From NCBI GenBank assembly GCA_900770325.1, contig CAAGKE010000019.1, forward strand, positions 1 to 34,322: a DNA stretch of 34,322 bases. The letters are read 5' to 3'. This DNA is from Lachnospiraceae bacterium (GTDB lineage Bacteria; Bacillota; Clostridia; Lachnospirales; Lachnospiraceae). The notes below the pieces were generated by a model. It was not told the origin of the DNA. It saw only the letters and a list, made by a program, of their open reading frames with translations, and made no database searches. Of this stretch, positions 25,973 to 33,890 are shown piece after piece. The position numbers and the translations under genes are program-made. Within the stretch, counting starts at the first letter, position 1; each line of letters begins with the position of its first letter.

Positions 25973-26929
25973 ATGCTTGAAATAGGGGTGCAGACACACA
26001 ACATTGTATCTGATGACAATCCGGAGGAGGGCTTCCGGCTGATGAAGGAAGCCGGCTTTGACTGTGCGGATTTCAGTCTGAACATGTATCTGAAGAATAC
26101 GGATCTGTATCAGGACAGACTGAACGGTTTTTTTGATCAGAGCATTGATGAATTAAAACAGTATTTTACGCCGCATGTTGAGGCGGCAAAGAAGTATGGC
26201 ATCCGGATTCATCAGATGCATATGCCGTATCCGAACTGGATTCCGACAGCGGAAGACCGGGTAAATGACTATCTGCTTCATGAGATGGCGCCGAAGAGCA
26301 TGGCGCTGAGTGAGTTCCTGGGCTGCAGATATATCGTGGTGCACGGGTTGAAGGTAAAACGCTTTTACGGCACAGAACAGGCGGAATGGGATGCGACGGA
26401 GAAGTTCCTGCACACGATTCTTCCCATGGCAAAGGAGATGGGAAAGGTCATCTGCATTGAGAACCTCTATACAACATCAGGAGGACACATTACGGAGGGG
26501 CCCTGCTGCGATGCGAGAAAGGCGGCGGAGAGAATCGACAGGATTAATGATCAGTACGGCTGTGAGGTTCTCGGATTCTGCTTTGATACGGGACACGCCA
26601 ACATTGCGGGACTTGATCTGGAGCGCTTCATGACCATCCTCGGAAAGAGGATCAAGGTTCTGCATATCCATGACAATGACGGAGAGAGGGATCTTCACCA
26701 GATGCCATACACCTTTACAAGGACAAGAGAGAACAAACCGTCAACCGACTGGGACGGGTTCCTCAGGGCGCTGGAGAAGGCCGATTTCCAAGGCGTTCTG
26801 AATTTTGAAACGGCACCGGTCCTGTCTTCGTTCCCTGCGGAACTCAAGCCTGAAGCACTGCATATGATTGCGGCGATCGGCCACTATTTTGCAGCAAGGA
26901 TCGAGAAGGATACGCACCAGGCGGTTTAA
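25973..26929 (+). CDS. Xylose-isomerase-like TIM-barrel sugar isomerase/epimerase
   Basis: A 318-residue protein of the sugar phosphate isomerase/epimerase family (PF01261) with the full set of likely metal ligands: the Glu in VICIENLY, the Asp in FCFDTGHANIAG, the His in VLHIHDNDG and the Glu in LNFETAPVLSSFP. Members often act on keto-sugars or inositols and are frequently encoded next to Gfo/Idh/MocA oxidoreductases, as here (the fusion gene follows 69 bases later). GGGGAG precedes the ATG. It is the intact counterpart of the degenerate TIM-barrel domain in the gene at 23652-24977. The substrate is not known; a polyol or keto-sugar feeding the CDP-activating enzymes is plausible. Confidence 0.88.
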   Translation: MLEIGVQTHNIVSDDNPEEGFRLMKEAGFDCADFSLNMYLKNTDLYQDRLNGFFDQSIDELKQYFTPHVEAAKKYGIRIHQMHMPYPNWIPTAEDRVNDYLLHEMAPKSMALSEFLGCRYIVVHGLKVKRFYGTEQAEWDATEKFLHTILPMAKEMGKVICIENLYTTSGGHITEGPCCDARKAAERIDRINDQYGCEVLGFCFDTGHANIAGLDLERFMTILGKRIKVLHIHDNDGERDLHQMPYTFTRTRENKPSTDWDGFLRALEKADFQGVLNFETAPVLSSFPAELKPEALHMIAAIGHYFAARIEKDTHQAV

Positions 26930-26998
26930 CAGCATTTTACCGTACTTACCGTACGGAATGCATTTATCAGACTGACGAGATTGCCGGGGAGAGAAGCT

Positions 26999-28843
26999 TT
27001 GAAAATCGGAATCATCGGAACGGGAAGAATTGCGGCGCGGATGGCAGACACCATGGGTGACATGTGCGGTGCCGTTTATAACCCGAACGCTGTATCTGCT
27101 GAACGGTTCGGCAGGGAACACGGCATTGTATGGGCAGGCAGTGACTGGGATACTTTTCTTGACCAGGTATCTGCGGTCTACATCGCGTCCCCACATGGAA
27201 CACACGAGGAATATATCCGCAGGGCACTGAACGCGGGGAAACATGTGCTGTGCGAGAAGCCGATGGCATTTTCGGAAGCTGTCTGCCGCGAACTTTTTGC
27301 ACTTGCAGAAGAAAAGCATCTTGTTCTCATGGAGGAGATGAAGACGGAGGACTGCCCCGGCTTTCAGAGCATTCTGGCGGACGTCAGAGCCGGGATGATC
27401 GGAGAGGTTGTCGATGTCGAAGCTGCATTTACAAGACTGACACCTTCCTATCTGAGAGAACGCACGGATACGACGTACGGCGGCAGTTTCACGGAACTTG
27501 GAAGCTATGGCCTGCTTCCGGTCTTCCGGCTGCTTGGCTGTGCGTATGATGATGTCCGTTTTCAGTCCAGGTATGACTGGAACGGCCTGGATGTGTATAC
27601 GAAAGCGTTTTTTACCTTCGGGAGTGGAAGACGGCAAAAGAGCGCAACGGTAAAGACGGGCCTTGGGGTGAAGTCGGAGGGACAGCTTCTGATTTCCGGG
27701 ACCAGTGGATACATCCTGGTGCCTTCTCCCTGGTGGTTGACGAGACAGTATGAGATCCGCTATGAGGATCCGAACCGCATTATCCGAAGACAGGCATCTT
27801 ACGAGGGGGTTGGTCTGCAGTACCGACTGCTGTCCTTTCTGAAGAGGATCATGGCAGTGCGCGTCAGCGAGCTTGAGAACGCAGAAGGTCATGCCGTAAT
27901 CGATGCGGAAACAAAGAAGGAGATGAGGGACGCGGTAGAAGGCGTCACACCGGCATGGATTCGCCTGTCGGAAGAAGAAGCAGTTGCAAGAGCATCTGTT
28001 TTAGAGAAGTTTCTGCAGGAAAACAGGACGGTCCGGGAAGAGATGCAGCAGGAAAAACAGAAAGCGTTAGAACGCCTTCCAAAGCCTGCCGTCTGGGCGC
28101 ATCGAGGAATGTCCATGACACACCCGGAGAACACGATCGAGGCGTTTCTTGCGGCAGCAGAACTGGGACCTTCGCTTCACGGCATCGAGACGGATGTGCA
28201 GCTTTCAAAAGACGGCGAAGTGATCGTCTTTCACGATGAGACACTGGACCGGGTGACGGATACGAGGGGAAACCTGAGAGATTATACCCTTGAGGAGCTG
28301 AAAAAGGTCAGAATCCCAAGAAAAGATGGTACCTGTGCTTCAATCCCGACTCTGTCAGAAACATTGGCGGCACTGAAGCCGTACTGCCTGAAGAACGGTC
28401 TTATGCTGAATATTGAGCTTAAGACCTCCGTGTACCGGTATCCTGGCCTTGAGGAGAAAACGCTGGAGATCGTGCGCTCTTTTGGTCTGGATAAATACAT
28501 CGTGTACTCTTCTTTCCTGATGGAGTCCATACGGCATATGAAGGAACTCGATCCCACGGTACAGACCGGGATGCTTGCCGAAAAACTGACGGATTGCATC
28601 CGCGGAGCGGATGCAGCCGGCGCAGAGGCGTTGCATCCCTGCGTCTATGAAATGGATGTTCCGGTGCCGGAGCGCTATAAAGGCAAAGTGAGAGCCTGGG
28701 GCGGCGCAGAGCCGCTGTATGCCAATCCGAATGGAAAACTTCAGGAACTTCACATGGATCAGCACGTACTCGAAGGCGTATCCGATATCATCACCAATGT
28801 GCCGGATCATTACCTGAAGCCAGTTCAGCAGCAGGTGAAATAG
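26999..28843 (+). CDS. Fusion: Gfo/Idh/MocA oxidoreductase + glycerophosphodiester phosphodiesterase
   Basis: Residues 1-335 form a Gfo/Idh/MocA oxidoreductase: KIGIIGTGRIAARM for NAD(P), CEKPMAF near residue 87, VDVEAAFTRL, and VPSPWWLTRQYEIRYEDP near 240-257, the same subfamily as the oxidoreductase half of 8713-10074. Residues about 360-610 form a GDPD domain: WAHRGMSMTHPENTIEAF (HRG...PENT), GIETDVQLSKDGEVIVFHD (the E-x-D and HD metal/catalytic residues), then LNIELKT. GDPD enzymes hydrolyse glycerophosphodiesters to glycerol-3-phosphate and an alcohol. The start is TTG 26999 with GGGGAGAG upstream, giving the expected MKIGIIGTG; an earlier in-frame TTG at 26981 is less likely. No membrane segments or signal peptide are seen. 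The substrate may be a phospho-alditol or glycan phosphodiester (inference). Confidence 0.9.
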   Translation: MKIGIIGTGRIAARMADTMGDMCGAVYNPNAVSAERFGREHGIVWAGSDWDTFLDQVSAVYIASPHGTHEEYIRRALNAGKHVLCEKPMAFSEAVCRELFALAEEKHLVLMEEMKTEDCPGFQSILADVRAGMIGEVVDVEAAFTRLTPSYLRERTDTTYGGSFTELGSYGLLPVFRLLGCAYDDVRFQSRYDWNGLDVYTKAFFTFGSGRRQKSATVKTGLGVKSEGQLLISGTSGYILVPSPWWLTRQYEIRYEDPNRIIRRQASYEGVGLQYRLLSFLKRIMAVRVSELENAEGHAVIDAETKKEMRDAVEGVTPAWIRLSEEEAVARASVLEKFLQENRTVREEMQQEKQKALERLPKPAVWAHRGMSMTHPENTIEAFLAAAELGPSLHGIETDVQLSKDGEVIVFHDETLDRVTDTRGNLRDYTLEELKKVRIPRKDGTCASIPTLSETLAALKPYCLKNGLMLNIELKTSVYRYPGLEEKTLEIVRSFGLDKYIVYSSFLMESIRHMKELDPTVQTGMLAEKLTDCIRGADAAGAEALHPCVYEMDVPVPERYKGKVRAWGGAEPLYANPNGKLQELHMDQHVLEGVSDIITNVPDHYLKPVQQQVK

Positions 28844-28926
28844 GGGGCCCTGATACGCAGGGAGGCGGTTTGGCTGTAAACGGAAGATAAGTTTGGGTAG
28901 GTAGGCGAAGCTATTTCTATCCTGCT

Positions 28927-29061
28927 TGGGTAAGCAGAGTGACTGTTTACCTGGAGGAAGAATGATCTCTGGCTCGGAAGGGAGTATGAGTCCTCCTGGG
29001 TAAGAAGAATTACTCCCTGATCGGAAGGCAGAATGACAAAGCCCATGGGTAATGGTAGTCC
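28927..29061. repeat. Degenerate short repeats in a gene-free stretch
   Basis: The 367 bases between the fusion gene and the next minus-strand gene hold no convincing gene. They contain TGGGTAAG(C/A)AGA at 28927 and 28997, a weaker TGGGTAA at 29046, and CGGAAGG(G/C)AG(T/A)ATGA at 28974 and 29022, alternating with one another. The units are too diverged for a CRISPR or simple tandem array. An open frame on the minus strand exists but looks accidental. Confidence 0.5.
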
Positions 29062-29152
29062 CGGGTAAGTAACTCCATGCTGCATTCGATCCCCCGCCCC
29101 GGGATGCGGATGAGCCCCCTCTCCGCGGGAACGTCCCGGTACAAGAACAGAA

Positions 29153-29185
29153 AGAAGAGCCGGATGTTTCCACCCGGCCCTCTTC
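29153..29185 (-). terminator. Probable terminator of the coiled-coil gene
   Basis: On the minus strand AAGAGGGCCGG and CCGGCTCTT, separated by nine bases, form a bulged hairpin followed by CTTTCTGTTCTTG, about 25 bases past the stop of the coiled-coil gene. The T-run is interrupted, so strength is uncertain. Confidence 0.5.
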
Positions 29186-29210
29186 ATCAGATTCATCTCT
29201 GAATCCGGAT

Positions 29211-30077
29211 TCATTCATTCGATTTGTCCTCAGCATCCCCCTGACTTTCTCTCTGCAGAGCCTCCAACTGCACTGCCAATGCTGCGTTCTCCTTATCCAG
29301 TAGCCGGATCTGCTCCCGGAAAGAACCATTCAGCTCCCGCTCTCTTGCCATGACAGCTTTTTCACAGGCCACCTCGGCGTCCTTCTTTGCCTCGGACAGC
29401 TTCCTGTCACTATCGGCGTGCGCAGTCTGCAGTTCGTACTCATGCTCTCTCTTTATCGAAGCGATCTGCAGTTCATACGAGGCCTTCTGATCGGAAAGGT
29501 CTTTCTTTAACCCGTCGATACTTTTCTCCAGATCCGTTTTTGCTTTTTCCAGTCTGTCATAGCCGGCCGCCTTTTCCTCAGCTGCAGCAAGCTTTTCTGC
29601 CAGCGTCTGGATCGTGCGTTCTTTCTCGCTGACCAGCGCAGCCACGGTGGCCGCCTGTTCTCTGCTGTTCTTTGCATCCTGCTCTGCATCTCCGGCTGCT
29701 TTTCGCGCTTCCTTTTCCGATTCTTTCGCTGCCTGTAAAGCAGTCTGTGCCTCCTGAACCTTGTTCTTCAGATCTTCCTCCGCGGCAGTCATCTTTTCCC
29801 TGGTCTCCCGCAGGAGAGCCTCCCGACTGGCAATGACCTGCTGCTTTGCACTTACGAGAGAGGCGAACTGAGATCGGATGTTTGCAAGAGATGCCTCCAG
29901 CGCTTCCGTATCGACACCGCCCTGCTGGATGGATTCGGTCTCCCTCATTGCGGTGAGCATGTCGAACAGTCGGCCCAGTGTCTCACCCTTCGTCTCGCCA
30001 GGTCTTGCCTCGCTTTCGATCAGCTGAACACCCTTGGCGATGATCTCGTCAGTTGCTGCTACTGCGAAGTTGCGCAT
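29211..30077 (-). CDS. Coiled-coil protein of unknown function
   Basis: A 288-residue protein with a short, possibly globular start (MRNFAVAATDEIIAKGVQLI, then GETLGRLFDML) and from about residue 55 to 285 an almost unbroken predicted coiled coil rich in Ala, Glu, Lys, Gln and Arg (LLRETREKMTAAEEDL, EKERTIQTLAEKLAAAEEKA, KTDLEKSIDGLKKDLSDQK). The layout, a small head and long coiled-coil tail, recalls plasmid KfrA-type DNA-binding proteins, but I see no clear helix-turn-helix and do not assign it. GGAGG lies upstream of the ATG. It sits next to broken transposable elements and is transcribed with them, away from the glycan cluster, so it may belong to an integrated mobile element. Confidence 0.7.
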   Translation of the reverse strand: MRNFAVAATDEIIAKGVQLIESEARPGETKGETLGRLFDMLTAMRETESIQQGGVDTEALEASLANIRSQFASLVSAKQQVIASREALLRETREKMTAAEEDLKNKVQEAQTALQAAKESEKEARKAAGDAEQDAKNSREQAATVAALVSEKERTIQTLAEKLAAAEEKAAGYDRLEKAKTDLEKSIDGLKKDLSDQKASYELQIASIKREHEYELQTAHADSDRKLSEAKKDAEVACEKAVMARERELNGSFREQIRLLDKENAALAVQLEALQRESQGDAEDKSNE

Positions 30078-30670
30078 GTCGTTTCCTCCGTCAATTCATC
30101 AAAACAGGGCATCTGCCCGTGAATTCATTGCGCTTCAGCTGCTGAATCCGAGCCTGCCATGCCATTCGCTAAAACTCCAGCGGGTGATTGAGACGGTACG
30201 ACTGCCCCTTCAGCGTATAGCCCTTGGCTCTGCTCAGAATCCGGTCGAGCAGAGCTGTGGTCAGTTCCCGGTCGCCAAGGATCTCAGCCCAGTCGGAGAC
30301 CTTCTTGTTGGTCGTGAAGACCATGGACGTTTTTCCATAGCACGCACTCGTGAAGTTGTAGAAGGCATTGGCCTGCTCTCTGGTGATCGGCGTATAGCCG
30401 ATTTCATCAACATTCACGACATCGGCGCGTCGGATGTTCTTCATGCGGAATCCCGCCTTGCGGTCTGTCTTTTCATGATCGAGCAGATACATCAGGCTCT
30501 CCATGCTTTCAAACATCACCGTATAGCCGGCGTTCACCGCGTCCACTCCAAGACCGACGGCAAGCATGGTCTTGCCGACACCGGGAGGCCCGACGAAGAT
30601 GAGATCTCCATGTTCTGATGGAAATAAGTTTCATATAGGTGGAAATAAATGCCATAATCATATGAAATTA

Positions 30671-30793
30671 TCATTCATAACGGTTGATCCAAGGAATTCC
30701 GTCCAAGCCCATTTGTCGCAGTAAATCTATGATTCCGCAGTCAAAGTATCTTGTTTTTCCCTGCTCCGTTATAGTGTGTCTATGTTTTCACCA
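30671..30793 (-). pseudogene. Unrecognised C-terminal coding remnant inside the 383-bp element
   Basis: A 40-codon open stretch bounded by stops reads KHRHTITEQGKTRYFDCGII followed by DLLRQMGLDGIPWINRYE. It has the look of a real C-terminus (balanced composition, ends near the left tip of the element), but has no start codon and no match I can name. It may be the 3' end of the lost transposase or a passenger gene. Confidence 0.4.
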
Positions 30794-30921
30794 TACACAT
30801 GAATCTACGCACGGAGCTGATCACTTCAATATTTATTTTACAAGATATTTCCATTTTAGATATTTATTATGAAATATATTTCCATATACAGGAAGACTAC
30901 TGTTGAATTATGAAAGATAAA

Positions 30922-30945
30922 TAAAAAAGGCCGACCATGTCGGTC
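30922..30945 (-). terminator. Rho-independent terminator inside the 383-bp element
   Basis: On the minus strand GACCGAC-ATG-GTCGGCC forms a 7-bp stem with a three-base loop, followed by TTTTTTAT. It points leftward into the element and would stop transcription arriving from the interrupted istB start. Confidence 0.7.
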
Positions 30946-31333
30946 AGTTCTATGAATTTTAATTACATATTATGGATTTTATTTACATCTCAACACTCCA
31001 TGGGCATCAACCCAGTTCAGATCCCGGAGCATGTGGATCTGAGAGTCGGTGATGCCGCTCTCGAGTTCGCTGACGTTGTATTCCTCCAGCGGCTTCGGGT
31101 TCGGCGGGAAGTGTGCCATAGCATAGTTGCGGCTGCGGTTGCGTTCATTTCGCCCTTTGGTCTCGCAGGAAAGCATGGCATTCAGGAAGTCACGGTACGT
31201 CATCTCCTCTGTCTCTGCTTTCTGAAGAAGCTCTGCGAGGCTCTTCCCGGCGTGATGAAGGCCGAATGCGTTCATCATGCCGGATAGCGAATCTATGCTG
31301 ATGCGCTCTTTAGGTGCGGCAGCTGAAGTTACC

Positions 31334-31403
31334 AACCCCCATTTCAAATGGGGGTTTAACTGCAGCGGCTCCGCCGCAGTGTGCTAAGTCCGCCAGAGGC
31401 GGA
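31334..31403. repeat. Three consecutive hairpins between istB and the ISL3 element
   Basis: AACCCCCATTT-C-AAATGGGGGTT (31334-31356) is a perfect 11-bp inverted repeat. CTGCAGCGG/CCGCCGCAG (31360-31379) has one mismatch. TCCGCC-AGA-GGCGGA (31389-31403) is perfect. Such clustered hairpins occur at the ends of IS200/IS605-type elements, and the istB reading frame begins inside the first. It may be the scar of a third element; the assignment is tentative. Confidence 0.45.
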
Positions 31404-31439
31404 GATCCAACACCAAAAAAACAATACCGGTAGCCTCCA

Positions 31440-31520
31440 GGATCTTACGAAATCTCTGGACATCGCCATTCGGGCACTACCGCTCGGAGCATCATTCCTG
31501 GTGCTCCGAGTTTTTAGTTT
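31440..31520 (+). repeat. Left 81-bp terminal inverted repeat of the ISL3 element
   Basis: A perfect inverted copy of 34039-34119. It contains CTCGGAGCA/TGCTCCGAG (31483-31510) followed by TTTTT, a terminator reading rightward into the element. The last three sense codons and the stop of the transposase also lie in this hairpin and its loop, and earlier codons lie in the rest of the repeat. Confidence 0.9.
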
Positions 31521-33435
31521 TTGCCTGGCCGGAAGACCGTTTTTCCAGTAGTTCCAGAATCGAAGAACCATGCTTTGTGACGAGACCGGCAAGACAACAA
31601 AGCTGTTGCAGATGACCCAGTCCGGCACGCCCAAATGCCACCCTCTTCAATTCCTTGAAGCGGCAGTTTTCGCCTTCGACAAATCCGGAGTTCAGCTTGT
31701 ACGTCGCCGCCGCTTTCACGGCGTCAAGATCCATTATCAGACCGTTGACAAAGGGTCCAATCTGATCTGTGAATTCATCTTTTTCCGTGTCCTCATCAAC
31801 CTTGTATTTTTGGATAAACACATCGATATCATCTGGCTTGTGGCCCATCAGCGCATGGTAAAATGCTGTCCAGGCATCTTCGCATCTCTGAATGATGGGA
31901 TAGTGAGCCTTGATCAGCTGATACTCGTCATCACTGATTTTTGCGGTCATCTTCGTTCTGTCCTTCGCTACCATGTATTGCAGTACGTCGAAGCGACTGA
32001 TCTCTCTTATATCAGGAGGTAAAATGAACTTATCAAAAGTATTTCTTCCAACTTTGACGCTATCGTGAAAATGATTGTTGGCGATATTCCCAATCTTATC
32101 CTCAACAGCTCTTCCCCCTGCCGGACAACCGATGAAGGCAAGGTAGGACTTGATAAACAGAGGATCCTTGCCGTTCTTCATCAGCTTATAGATGATGTTC
32201 TCATAACCATCGACTTTTGATTTGTGATGAGCATAATGATTAACTTCTGAGAGCTGCTGTACTTCCTTTTCAGACATGGAAAGCCATTTCCGTATGGTTA
32301 CGACACTGACACCGAATTCCTCTGCAAGCATCTTCAGGGTCAGTTTCTCCCCCTTTGCCTTCGCTTCTGACTTTCTGTTACGAACCTGAATCGCTTTATC
32401 CTGCTTTATCTGGCGGTTCTCTGCCTGCCTCTCGACCATTTTTCCCTTATGGTGCATCTCAATGCTGTTTACAACAATGACTTTACCATTCGCATCAACC
32501 GGTGCAGAATTGTCTACATGAATGCTCGCGAAAGCGGCAGGATCGCAAATGAGTTCTCTCTTGACGTACGCGGATTTCACCTTTTCCTCATCAAGAAGCT
32601 CGCGGCCGCGAATGTAGAACTTCGCAGGCAGATCTGCTTTGAATATCTCATACAGACGATCTGTCAGGTTCTTCAGGATATGAAACCGATCTGCAACCTG
32701 AATACAATCCGGAAGAACGTCCTTGATAGCTTTTGCGTATGCGCTGGCGCGGTCCCGCGCAACATACTTTATTCTGGGGTGATTTTTGAGCCATTCCTTG
32801 AATTCACTGCCGTCCCGGCCCTCAAGTAATGCGATCATGTGATGATCTCTGGCGTCATAGATCGCTGTGCAGTAGGTCATTCCCTTGTAATTGGCTACAT
32901 CGTCGACACCGATTTCTTCGATGTCCGGATCATCAATCAGCGGGATACTGTCCAGGAGGTTCCGCACCGTATCATGACTGATGTCTATCCCAAGCAGTCT
33001 GGCGATCTGCGCCGTTCCGCTGCAGCTGCAGAAGAGCGAGATCGCGAAGAGGATCAGGAATATGTTCTCCGAGTTTCTCTTGTAAGAGTTGAGCTTTTCC
33101 AATGACTCGACAAAGGAATGACCATAGTAACTGCATTCGGGATTCACACAGAAGTATCGACGCAGGTCAAAGTGAACAGCCATTGGCACGCAGCTGAGCG
33201 GCATCCATTGCGCGCTGTGAGATGAGACGCCATGGGACTTATGTGTTTCCATGCCGCAGTGCGGGCAGATACCCACGGTTGTAGTGGACCTGCAGCAGAT
33301 ATGCTGCCTTCCTTCGACTGTAATTACCCGTACATCAGAGCAGTGCTTCCCGATATCTTCTCCCAGATACGCTTCCTGCAGCGAAAGTGAATTTGAAATA
33401 TCCTGCTCTGAAGGAATAAATGCCGTACGTTTCAT
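31492..33435 (-). CDS. tnpA: ISL3-family DDE transposase
   Basis: A 647-residue transposase. An N-terminal zinc-binding motif (CPHC at 57-60, CVNPEC at 96-101) precedes a helical DNA-binding region and the DDE domain: IGVDDVANYKG near residue 175 (first Asp), VARDRASAYAKAI, QVADRFHILKNL near 247 (second Asp), and near 590 FVEGENCRFKELKRVAFGRA (catalytic Glu), the typical ISL3 order. A central insert with a helix-turn-helix-like LAEEFGVSVVTIRKWL explains the larger than usual size. ATG 33435 is chosen because AAGGAGA lies six bases upstream; an in-frame ATG at 33540 has no such site. The stop lies inside the left inverted repeat. No frameshift or internal stop is seen, so it may be active. Confidence 0.93.
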   Translation of the reverse strand: MKRTAFIPSEQDISNSLSLQEAYLGEDIGKHCSDVRVITVEGRQHICCRSTTTVGICPHCGMETHKSHGVSSHSAQWMPLSCVPMAVHFDLRRYFCVNPECSYYGHSFVESLEKLNSYKRNSENIFLILFAISLFCSCSGTAQIARLLGIDISHDTVRNLLDSIPLIDDPDIEEIGVDDVANYKGMTYCTAIYDARDHHMIALLEGRDGSEFKEWLKNHPRIKYVARDRASAYAKAIKDVLPDCIQVADRFHILKNLTDRLYEIFKADLPAKFYIRGRELLDEEKVKSAYVKRELICDPAAFASIHVDNSAPVDANGKVIVVNSIEMHHKGKMVERQAENRQIKQDKAIQVRNRKSEAKAKGEKLTLKMLAEEFGVSVVTIRKWLSMSEKEVQQLSEVNHYAHHKSKVDGYENIIYKLMKNGKDPLFIKSYLAFIGCPAGGRAVEDKIGNIANNHFHDSVKVGRNTFDKFILPPDIREISRFDVLQYMVAKDRTKMTAKISDDEYQLIKAHYPIIQRCEDAWTAFYHALMGHKPDDIDVFIQKYKVDEDTEKDEFTDQIGPFVNGLIMDLDAVKAAATYKLNSGFVEGENCRFKELKRVAFGRAGLGHLQQLCCLAGLVTKHGSSILELLEKRSSGQAKTKNSEHQE

Positions 33436-33542
33436 CTCTGGTCTCCTTGTCAAATGTGGTATAGTGAAAGCGCTTAGTTTTTTTGCCGTATCTCGAGGGT
33501 TGGTTGGTCGCCGTGTGCCCTTCCGATACGGCCTTTTCATTT

Positions 33543-33872
33543 CTATTCACTTTTCTTTAACTTGTGGTTTTCCTCTTTGAGCTGTGCAATCTCTATATCC
33601 CTGGCAGCAATGGCCTCCCTTAACTCAGCAATGGCCTTTTTCTCCTGCTCGTAGAGTTCTCTGTAATTTTTGCCGGTCTTTTTCTTCTGCACGGAACTCC
33701 GATTTTTTCCCCACCCCTTTGTAGGGACAGTTTCTCCGGTTTCGGGATCAACCTTTCCGATGAGCGTACGCTTACTGCGCATCTGCTGTTTCTCAGAGTC
33801 CCATACCCCTTTCTGTTGGTCGTATACATAGGTGACACCTATTCGTTTATCTGTAATTTTTACAATAGACAT
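33543..33872 (-). CDS. Small accessory protein of the ISL3 element
   Basis: A 109-residue basic protein located between the element's promoter and the transposase. Residues 1-60 contain beta-rich, basic sequence (SIVKITDKRIGVTYVYDQQK, SKRTLIGKVDPETGETVPTK); residues 70-109 form a heptad-like helix (ELYEQEKKAIAELREAIAAR, IAQLKEENHKLKK). Similar small proteins occur upstream of transposases in Firmicutes, but I know of no proven function. AGGAGG and GAGGAA lie upstream of the ATG. It could be a DNA-binding regulator that dimerises through the coiled coil, for which the palindrome over the promoter would be a natural target (inference). Confidence 0.75.
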   Translation of the reverse strand: MSIVKITDKRIGVTYVYDQQKGVWDSEKQQMRSKRTLIGKVDPETGETVPTKGWGKNRSSVQKKKTGKNYRELYEQEKKAIAELREAIAARDIEIAQLKEENHKLKKSE

Positions 33873-33890
33873 TTCCTCAGTAACCTCCTA

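Larger units (their letters stand above)
30613..30995. mobile_element. 383-bp non-autonomous insertion inside istB with 7-bp target duplication
   Basis: The element is bounded by CTCCATG on both sides (30606-30612 and 30996-31002), a direct 7-bp target duplication at the istB breakpoint. Its ends carry an 18-bp motif, approximately ATGGAAATAANTTTCATA: three direct copies at the left (30618, 30639, 30662) and three inverted copies at the right (30868, 30951, 30971). It encodes no transposase. Inside are a 40-residue coding remnant and a terminator, both on the minus strand. I interpret it as a miniature or internally deleted transposon; the parent family is not recognised. Confidence 0.82.
30169..31347 (-). 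pseudogene. istB: IS21-family istB (ATPase helper), interrupted by an inserted element
   Basis: Two halves of one IstB-like protein lie in order on the minus strand. The N-terminal half (31347 to about 30996: HAGKSLAELLQKAETEEMTY, MLSCETKGRNERNRSRNYAM, IHMLRDLNWVDAHG) stops shortly after the breakpoint. The C-terminal half (about 30612 to 30169) resumes with GDLIFVGPPGVGKTM (Walker A), NVDEIGYTPI (Walker B), FTTNKKVSDWAEILGDREL and LLDRILSRA, the usual IstB order. IstB assists the IstA transposase of IS21 elements; no istA is visible. Removing the 383-base insertion and one copy of the 7-bp duplication restores DAHG-DLIFVG in frame. The extreme N-terminus also looks replaced, as its ATG lies inside a hairpin at 31334-31356. 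Confidence 0.9.

Noticed and set aside
28927..29061. CRISPR-like array
   Set aside because: Repeat units are short, diverged and irregularly spaced, with no cas genes nearby.
28825..29214. 129-codon minus-strand frame starting at the stop of the coiled-coil gene
   Set aside because: It runs through the likely terminator and the degenerate repeats, has a Pro/Ser-rich accidental composition, and overlaps the end of the GDPD fusion gene.
33461..33532. GCCGTATC/GATACGGC inverted repeat between the small ISL3 gene and the transposase as a minus-strand terminator
   Set aside because: On the minus strand it is followed by A residues. Only the plus orientation has T residues, and the loop is about 35 bases, so a terminator call is not supported.
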